Below are positions 56,569 through 60,977 of a stretch of 60,977 nt of DNA, one piece after another. Under the pieces are notes generated by a model that saw only the letters and a program-made list of their open reading frames with translations, ran no database searches and was not told the origin of the DNA. Origin of the DNA: a virus. The stretch spans positions 1 to 60,977 of the IMG/VR virus record IMGVR_UViG_3300021519_000001; one strand, written 5' to 3'. The stretch's first letter is position 1; every line of letters begins with the position of its first letter. A program made the translations under genes and the position numbers.

Positions 56569-58953
56569 ATGCCAATTGAAAAGAACATGACAATCGACGA
56601 CTTGCCTGAGGGCGATGTCGCCGTTGAGATGGAAGATGAATTGCCCTCGGATATTGACATTGAGTTTGATACAGAAACCGGTGAAGTTGTTGTAAACATT
56701 GGCGCAGAAGACGACGATGTGGCCTATGACAGCAACTTAGCCGAGATCATTGAGCCGGATGTTTTGCAGCTTATTTCTTCTGACTTGATGTCGTTGTTTG
56801 ATGCTGACAAGTCTTCACGCAAAGAGTGGGAAGAGCAGTACAGCAAGGGCATGAAGATGCTGGGCTTCACGTTTGAAGAGCGTACCAAGCCATTCAAGGG
56901 CGCGTGCGGCGTGCAGCACCCACTTTTGACCGAGAGTATTGTTCAATTCCAAGCCCAAGCGCTTAAAGAATTGATGCCCGCGGGCGGCCCTGTTCGTACA
57001 CAGGTGCTGGGCAAAGAAACACGTGAGAAGTTGATGCAGGCAGACCGCGTCAAGGACTTCATGAACTACCAAATCACCACGGTGATGGAAGAGTACACAC
57101 CTGACTTTGATCAGTTGCTGTTCTATGTTGGCTTTGGTGGCTCGGCGTTTAAGAAGGTTTACTACGACGAGGCCAAGGGCCGCATGGTCAGTGCTTTGGT
57201 GCTGCCAGATAATCTGTATATACCGTATACGGGCTCATCGGTGATGAGCGAATGCCAACGAATCACGCACCGCGTTCCGATGTCCACCAACGATTACCGC
57301 AAGGCGGTCATTCGTGGTCAGTACTTGGATACAGCGCAGATGACGACGGCGGCAGAGACGGGCCAGAGCATTATCAAGAAGGAAGTTGACCGCACAACAG
57401 GCGTTGATCCTACGGGTGTGGAAGAAGAGATCTGTTTGTTAGAGTTCTTGGTTGATCTAGACATCCGCGGCTTTGAGCACAAGGATGAAGACGGCGAAGA
57501 GACGGGTATCAAGCTGCCATACATCGTCACCATTGATGAGATCTCCCAGTCTGTTGTAGGCGTGCGCCGCAACTGGAAAGAGGGCGATTCTCTGTTTGCG
57601 CGTAAGCAGTACTATGTGCATTACTTGCTGGTCCAAGGCCCCGGAGCTTATGGCTTGGGCTTCTTGCATTTGGTTGGTGGTCTTACTAAGACAGCTACTT
57701 CTGCACTGCAGCAATTGGTGGACGCTGGAACGCTCGCTAACCTTCCTGCAGGCTTTAAAGCCAAGGGTGCGCGTATTGCAAACGACGATACACCTTTGTC
57801 GCCCGGTGAGTTCAGGGATATGGACGCTGGTGGTGCGGAGTTGTCTGCATCTTTGTTGCCATTGCCATACAAAGAGCCAAGCCAGACGCTATTTGCGCTA
57901 CTAGGTTTCTGCGTAGATGCTGGTCGCCGTTTGGCAAGCATTACCGACATGCAAGTTGGTGACAGCAACCAGAATGCTGCTGTTGGAACGACGATTGCGT
58001 TGCTTGAAAAAGGCAGTGCGGTCATGTCTGCAATTCACAAGCGTTTGCATTACAGCCAACGCATGGAATTTCAATTGTTGGCCAAAGGTTTTGCAGAGTA
58101 TTTGCCTACTGAGTACCCATACGATGTGCCCGGGGAGAGCCGCAAGATCAAGGCACGTGACTTTGACGACCGCATCGATGTTTTGCCTGTTTCTGACCCC
58201 AACATCTTCTCTGTTGCCCAGCGTATCACGATGGCGCAAACCCAGTTGCAATTGGCTCAGAGCGCACCGCAGATGCACAACATGTATGAGGCTTACTACC
58301 GCATGTATGAGGCTATTGGTGTGCGGGACATTGACACCATCTTGAACAGCCAGCAAATTGATAAGCCAAAGGATCCTGCAAGCGAAAACGCACAGGCATT
58401 GGACGGCTCACCGCTCAAAGCTTTTGCCGGCCAGCAGCATGATGCGCACATCATGACGCATATCTTGTTTGGTATGAGCCCAATGATGGGCGGTATGCCT
58501 AACGTGGCGGTTACTCTGCAGAAACACATCTTTGATCACATCCGTTTGAAGGCGGAAGAAGAGGTGGAAGCGGAGTTGTTCCAGCAGTACGGCACAGATC
58601 CTGACCAGCTTATCTCATCTTTGCAGCGTGAAGCGATGATTGCAATCAAGGTTGCGCAGGGCTTCCAAGAAGTCAAGGCTTTGCAGGTTCAATTACAGGG
58701 CCCACAGACTGATCCTTTGGTGGAATTGAAGAAGCAAGAACTATCCCAAAGCGCTCAGCGCGACCAAGCCAAGCTGCAGATGGATCAACAACGTCTTGGA
58801 TTGGACCAACAGAAGGAACAAGCGGATACACAGTTTGATTCTGCTCGTTTGGCACTGCAACAAGCAGCGGCTGCACAGAAGAACTCACAAGATGCAATCA
58901 GAAATGCCCAACAAGGAGCAAAAAATGCAAACCAAAGCAGCAAAAAGTCCTAA
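56569..58953 (+). CDS. Portal protein (P22-like)
   Basis: This 794-residue protein has an acidic N-terminal region, KSSRKEWEEQYSKGMKMLGF, PFKGACGVQHPLLTESIVQFQAQALKELMPAGGPVRTQV, then YYVHYLLVQGPGAYGLGFLHLVGGLTKTATSALQQLVDAG, a helix-rich crown and a Gln/Ala/Lys-rich C-terminal coiled tail (KQELSQSAQRDQAKLQMDQQRLGL). The order matches large P22-like portals with a barrel. It lies after the polyvalent protein and before head genes. Confidence 0.88.
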   Translation: MPIEKNMTIDDLPEGDVAVEMEDELPSDIDIEFDTETGEVVVNIGAEDDDVAYDSNLAEIIEPDVLQLISSDLMSLFDADKSSRKEWEEQYSKGMKMLGFTFEERTKPFKGACGVQHPLLTESIVQFQAQALKELMPAGGPVRTQVLGKETREKLMQADRVKDFMNYQITTVMEEYTPDFDQLLFYVGFGGSAFKKVYYDEAKGRMVSALVLPDNLYIPYTGSSVMSECQRITHRVPMSTNDYRKAVIRGQYLDTAQMTTAAETGQSIIKKEVDRTTGVDPTGVEEEICLLEFLVDLDIRGFEHKDEDGEETGIKLPYIVTIDEISQSVVGVRRNWKEGDSLFARKQYYVHYLLVQGPGAYGLGFLHLVGGLTKTATSALQQLVDAGTLANLPAGFKAKGARIANDDTPLSPGEFRDMDAGGAELSASLLPLPYKEPSQTLFALLGFCVDAGRRLASITDMQVGDSNQNAAVGTTIALLEKGSAVMSAIHKRLHYSQRMEFQLLAKGFAEYLPTEYPYDVPGESRKIKARDFDDRIDVLPVSDPNIFSVAQRITMAQTQLQLAQSAPQMHNMYEAYYRMYEAIGVRDIDTILNSQQIDKPKDPASENAQALDGSPLKAFAGQQHDAHIMTHILFGMSPMMGGMPNVAVTLQKHIFDHIRLKAEEEVEAELFQQYGTDPDQLISSLQREAMIAIKVAQGFQEVKALQVQLQGPQTDPLVELKKQELSQSAQRDQAKLQMDQQRLGLDQQKEQADTQFDSARLALQQAAAAQKNSQDAIRNAQQGAKNANQSSKKS

Positions 58954-59068
58954 AAAAGCGCCCAAGGAAATGTCCGGAGCGCCAAAACGTGTAAAAACAC
59001 CACAAAATGACCCACGAGTCACGTATGTTTACCGAAAAGATGCATTTAAGAAGGTAAAACTAGCGTAA
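58925..59068 (+). CDS. Small basic protein after portal
   Basis: A 47-residue, Lys-rich frame (MQTKAAKSPKKAPKEMSG ... VYRKDAFKKVKLA) with GGAG six bases upstream, overlapping the portal end by 29 bases. The charge suggests DNA association. A close fit to the operon supports it. Confidence 0.6.
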   Translation: MQTKAAKSPKKAPKEMSGAPKRVKTPQNDPRVTYVYRKDAFKKVKLA

Positions 59069-59070
59069 TA

Positions 59071-59087
59071 GTGTGCATAATGCACAC
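59071..59087. repeat. Palindrome GTGTGCAT-A-ATGCACAC
   Basis: A perfect 17-base inverted repeat between the small basic gene and the next gene. No T run follows directly, so it is more likely a protein site or RNA processing hairpin than a terminator. Confidence 0.75.
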
Positions 59088-59134
59088 ATAACCTTCGGAC
59101 AGGGGTCTATCTGTCTGCTTCATTGGAGTTATCC

Positions 59135-59320
59135 ATGCTTGAATTTGCAGAGAAAGTCATATTTGCCATTCGCAGGCTTGAAAACGAGACTAAAGACTTC
59201 GTTAGCAGCGGCAATGTCAAATCGATGGAGCAGTACAAACATTTGATGGGCAGGTTAGAGGGTTATTCGTTTGTTCAGGAAGCCATACAGGATGTCTTGA
59301 ACAAGAACTCTGATCTATAA
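59135..59320 (+). CDS. Small helical protein of the head operon
   Basis: The ATG at 59135 follows TTGGAGTT. The 61 residues (MLEFAEKVIFAIRRLENETKDFVSSGN ... QEAIQDVLNKNSDL) form two helices. The size and place suggest a head assembly accessory. Function unknown. Confidence 0.65.
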   Translation: MLEFAEKVIFAIRRLENETKDFVSSGNVKSMEQYKHLMGRLEGYSFVQEAIQDVLNKNSDL

Positions 59321-59331
59321 AGGACCAACAG

Positions 59332-59790
59332 ATGGAAATGACTGCATTAGAGAAACGATGGGCTGAGGAAGCGGTTGAAAAAGCCGCCGCTGAAGCTTCT
59401 GCTGCTGAGGCTGCCAAGATTGAAGCGGCAGAAGAAGAGCAGAGGGTTGAAAACATCAAGGAACACCTTCCACAGCCTACAGGTTGGCGGATTGTGGTGT
59501 TGCCCTACAGAGGCGCTAAGAAAACCAAGGGCGGCATTGAATTAGCCGAAGAAACCTTGGAACGACAGCAACTCACTACCACTTGCGCATACGTTTTGGC
59601 CGTTGGCCCACTTGCCTACAAAGACACCGACAAGTTCCCGGACGGTCCTTGGTGTAAAGAAGGCGATTGGATCATTTTTGGCCGTTACGCGGGCGCACGA
59701 ATGGGCATCAATGGTGGAGAAATCCGTATTCTCAATGACGATGAAATTCTGGCTCGCATTAGCGATCCAGAAGACATTCTGCACATGTAA
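59332..59790 (+). CDS. GroES-like co-chaperonin
   Basis: This 152-residue protein has a 45-residue Ala/Glu-rich N-terminal extension, then a Cpn10 domain: PTGWRIVVLPYRGAKKTKGGIELAEET (roof and mobile-loop region), AYVLAVGPLAYKD, CKEGDWIIFGRYAGARMGINGGEIRILNDDEILARI. Phage co-chaperonins such as T4 gp31 replace GroES to fold capsid protein; position beside scaffold and capsid genes agrees. The extension is unusual. It overlaps nothing and starts after AGGA. Confidence 0.85.
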   Translation: MEMTALEKRWAEEAVEKAAAEASAAEAAKIEAAEEEQRVENIKEHLPQPTGWRIVVLPYRGAKKTKGGIELAEETLERQQLTTTCAYVLAVGPLAYKDTDKFPDGPWCKEGDWIIFGRYAGARMGINGGEIRILNDDEILARISDPEDILHM

Positions 59791-59798
59791 GGAAACAT

Positions 59799-60716
59799 AT
59801 GACACAAGTAATGAACGATTCGCAACTTGAGTTTGACCTTGGAGAAGGTGAAAAAGCCACAGACGTGAGTTTTGACCGTCCTGAGAATGACGAGGGTCCT
59901 GCGGCACCTGAACCAGAAGCTAATATTTTCCAAAAGCCTGAACAGGAGTCTGCTCCTAAGAATGAATTGGATGAAGTTAGTGAAGGTGTGCAAAAACGCA
60001 TCTCTAAACTTACTGCGCGCATGCGCGAAGCCGAGCGCCGTGAGCAAGCAGCCCTTGAGTACGCTAAAGGCCTGCAAAACCAGACACAAACGCTGCAGCA
60101 AAAGCTTGTACAGACGGACTACAGCCGTTTGAACGAAGCTAAAACACGTCTGGAGACCCAGCAAGTCCAGTTGCGCCAGATCATTGCCAAGGCACGTGAA
60201 GAAAACGATGTCAACACTGAGTTGGAAGCACAAGAGCGCTTGTCTGCTTTGGGTGGTGAGCAGCGTCAAGTAGCAGGTTGGTTGCAGTCGCAGCAAGAAG
60301 TTGTGCAGCAGCAGCAATATCAGCAAGCGCAACCAGCACCTGTTCAACAACAGCCTCAGCGCCCTGTTCCTAGCCCTCGTGCAGAGGAATGGGCAGAGCA
60401 GAACTCTTGGTTTGGACAAGACCGAGTGATGACTTATGCTGCTTGGGGCATACATCAAACACTTGTTGAACAAGAAGGTGTTGACCCCAGTTCAGATGAG
60501 TACTATACTGAACTTGACAAACGTGTTCGGAGTACTTTTCCAGACAAGTTTAGCCAATCCAGACAACAGCGTTCCGCGCCTGCTGTTGCCCCTGCCGCCC
60601 GTAGTTCGGGAATAAATAGTGCGCGCCGTACTGTCCGGCTTTCGCCGAGTCAGGTTGCTATAGCAAAAAAACTGGGCGTTCCTCTTGAAGAGTATGCCAA
60701 GTATGTTAAGGAGTGA
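59799..60716 (+). CDS. Scaffolding protein
   Basis: This 305-residue protein is acidic at the N-terminus, has a central coiled coil (EGVQKRISKLTARMREAERREQAALEYAKGLQNQTQTLQQKL, NEAKTRLETQQVQLRQI), a Gln/Pro-rich linker (QQQQYQQAQPAPVQQQPQ) and a C-terminal Arg-rich ending that fits a capsid-binding helix-turn-helix (RRTVRLSPSQVAIAKKLGVPLEEYAKYVKE). This is the classic layout of podovirus scaffolds. AAGGAA precedes the start. Confidence 0.85.
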   Translation: MTQVMNDSQLEFDLGEGEKATDVSFDRPENDEGPAAPEPEANIFQKPEQESAPKNELDEVSEGVQKRISKLTARMREAERREQAALEYAKGLQNQTQTLQQKLVQTDYSRLNEAKTRLETQQVQLRQIIAKAREENDVNTELEAQERLSALGGEQRQVAGWLQSQQEVVQQQQYQQAQPAPVQQQPQRPVPSPRAEEWAEQNSWFGQDRVMTYAAWGIHQTLVEQEGVDPSSDEYYTELDKRVRSTFPDKFSQSRQQRSAPAVAPAARSSGINSARRTVRLSPSQVAIAKKLGVPLEEYAKYVKE

Positions 60717-60720
60717 AACA

Positions 60721-60977
60721 ATGACTAAAGTTACTATCGACAAAGCCCCTCGCGCAACCCGCGATACGGAAAAACGTCGCCGTCCTTGGACCCCTCCCTC
60801 ACGTCTTGACGCGCCTCCTGCCCCCGAAGGGTTTAAGCATCGTTGGATCCGTGCCGAAGTAAACGGGCAAATAGACAAAGCAAACGTCTACAGTCGTCTT
60901 CGTGAAGGCTATGAACTAGTCCGTCTTGAAGAACTGCCCGAAGAGTACCAAGGCATGATGCCTACCGTTGATGACGG
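60721..60977 (+). CDS. Conserved head-region protein, N-terminal part (gene spans the join)
   Basis: ATG at 60721 follows AAGGAG four bases after the scaffold stop. The reading frame runs off the window and continues at base 1 to 335, giving 154 residues in the circle. The N-terminus is Arg/Pro-rich (KRRRPWTPPSRLDAPPAPEGFKHRWIR). A head-completion or assembly role is inferred from neighbours only. Confidence 0.85.
   Translation, partial: MTKVTIDKAPRATRDTEKRRRPWTPPSRLDAPPAPEGFKHRWIRAEVNGQIDKANVYSRLREGYELVRLEELPEEYQGMMPTVDD
60851..60977. repeat. Terminal direct repeat, right copy
   Basis: Identical to bases 1-127; see left copy. The unique circle is 60,850 bases. Confidence 0.97.

Noticed and set aside
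59071-59087. Rho-independent terminator between the small basic gene and head genes
   Set aside because: The palindrome is not followed by a T run, and the head genes behind it appear to need the same transcript.

Overview
This window is the complete genome of a tailed double-stranded DNA bacteriophage, most likely an uncultured phage recovered from a metagenome. Bases 1-127 and 60851-60977 are identical, so the molecule closes into a 60,850-base circle; one gene crosses the join. The virion genes point to a short-tailed (podovirus-like) particle: a large portal, two adaptor-type proteins, a 702-residue nozzle-like protein, four very large internal virion proteins, and no tape measure, sheath or tail-tube genes. 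No integrase, excisionase, CI-type repressor, phage RNA polymerase or tRNA was recognised, so a lytic life style using host sigma-70 promoters is the simplest reading. The host cannot be named from the sequence; promoters and ribosome sites look proteobacterial.

Layout. (1) The late rightward block runs from the large terminase (50290) through a 1584-residue polyvalent protein, portal, GroES-like co-chaperonin and scaffold, across the join to decoration protein, major capsid protein, head-tail adaptors, fibres, lysis genes, nozzle and internal virion proteins, ending at a terminator at 29701. A leftward HNH/GNAT pair is inserted in it at 2211-3018. (2) A leftward pair encodes a RecB/Cas4-type nuclease and an SNF2 helicase (29711-31851). 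(3) A rightward replication operon (31942-39076) encodes an SSB-like protein, an AEP primase, a UvrD-type helicase and a family A DNA polymerase. (4) A leftward operon of fifteen small, mostly stop/start-overlapping genes (39077-42795) includes a GT-A-type glycosyltransferase. (5) A rightward set holds the small terminase and a VRR-NUC nuclease (43349-44626). (6) Small accessory genes (44716-49827) have their own promoters, leader hairpins and a recurrent ribosome-binding leader, and include a DUF932 protein. (7) Palindrome- and G-rich noncoding tracts lie at 48051-48425 and 49828-50289, just before the large terminase gene.

How it fits together: host-polymerase promoters, several with palindromes over their core, drive helicase/nuclease, replication and accessory units. 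Replication uses primase, helicases, SSB and Pol A. The structural operon builds a scaffolded HK97-type head around a P22-like portal, with a phage GroES-like protein probably helping capsid folding. A GH24 endolysin and several small membrane proteins supply lysis. The most unusual parts are the polyvalent protein between terminase and portal, a run of perfect palindromes before the terminase, a duplicated 29-base G-rich element, and recurrent short GG-centred motifs in several virion proteins.
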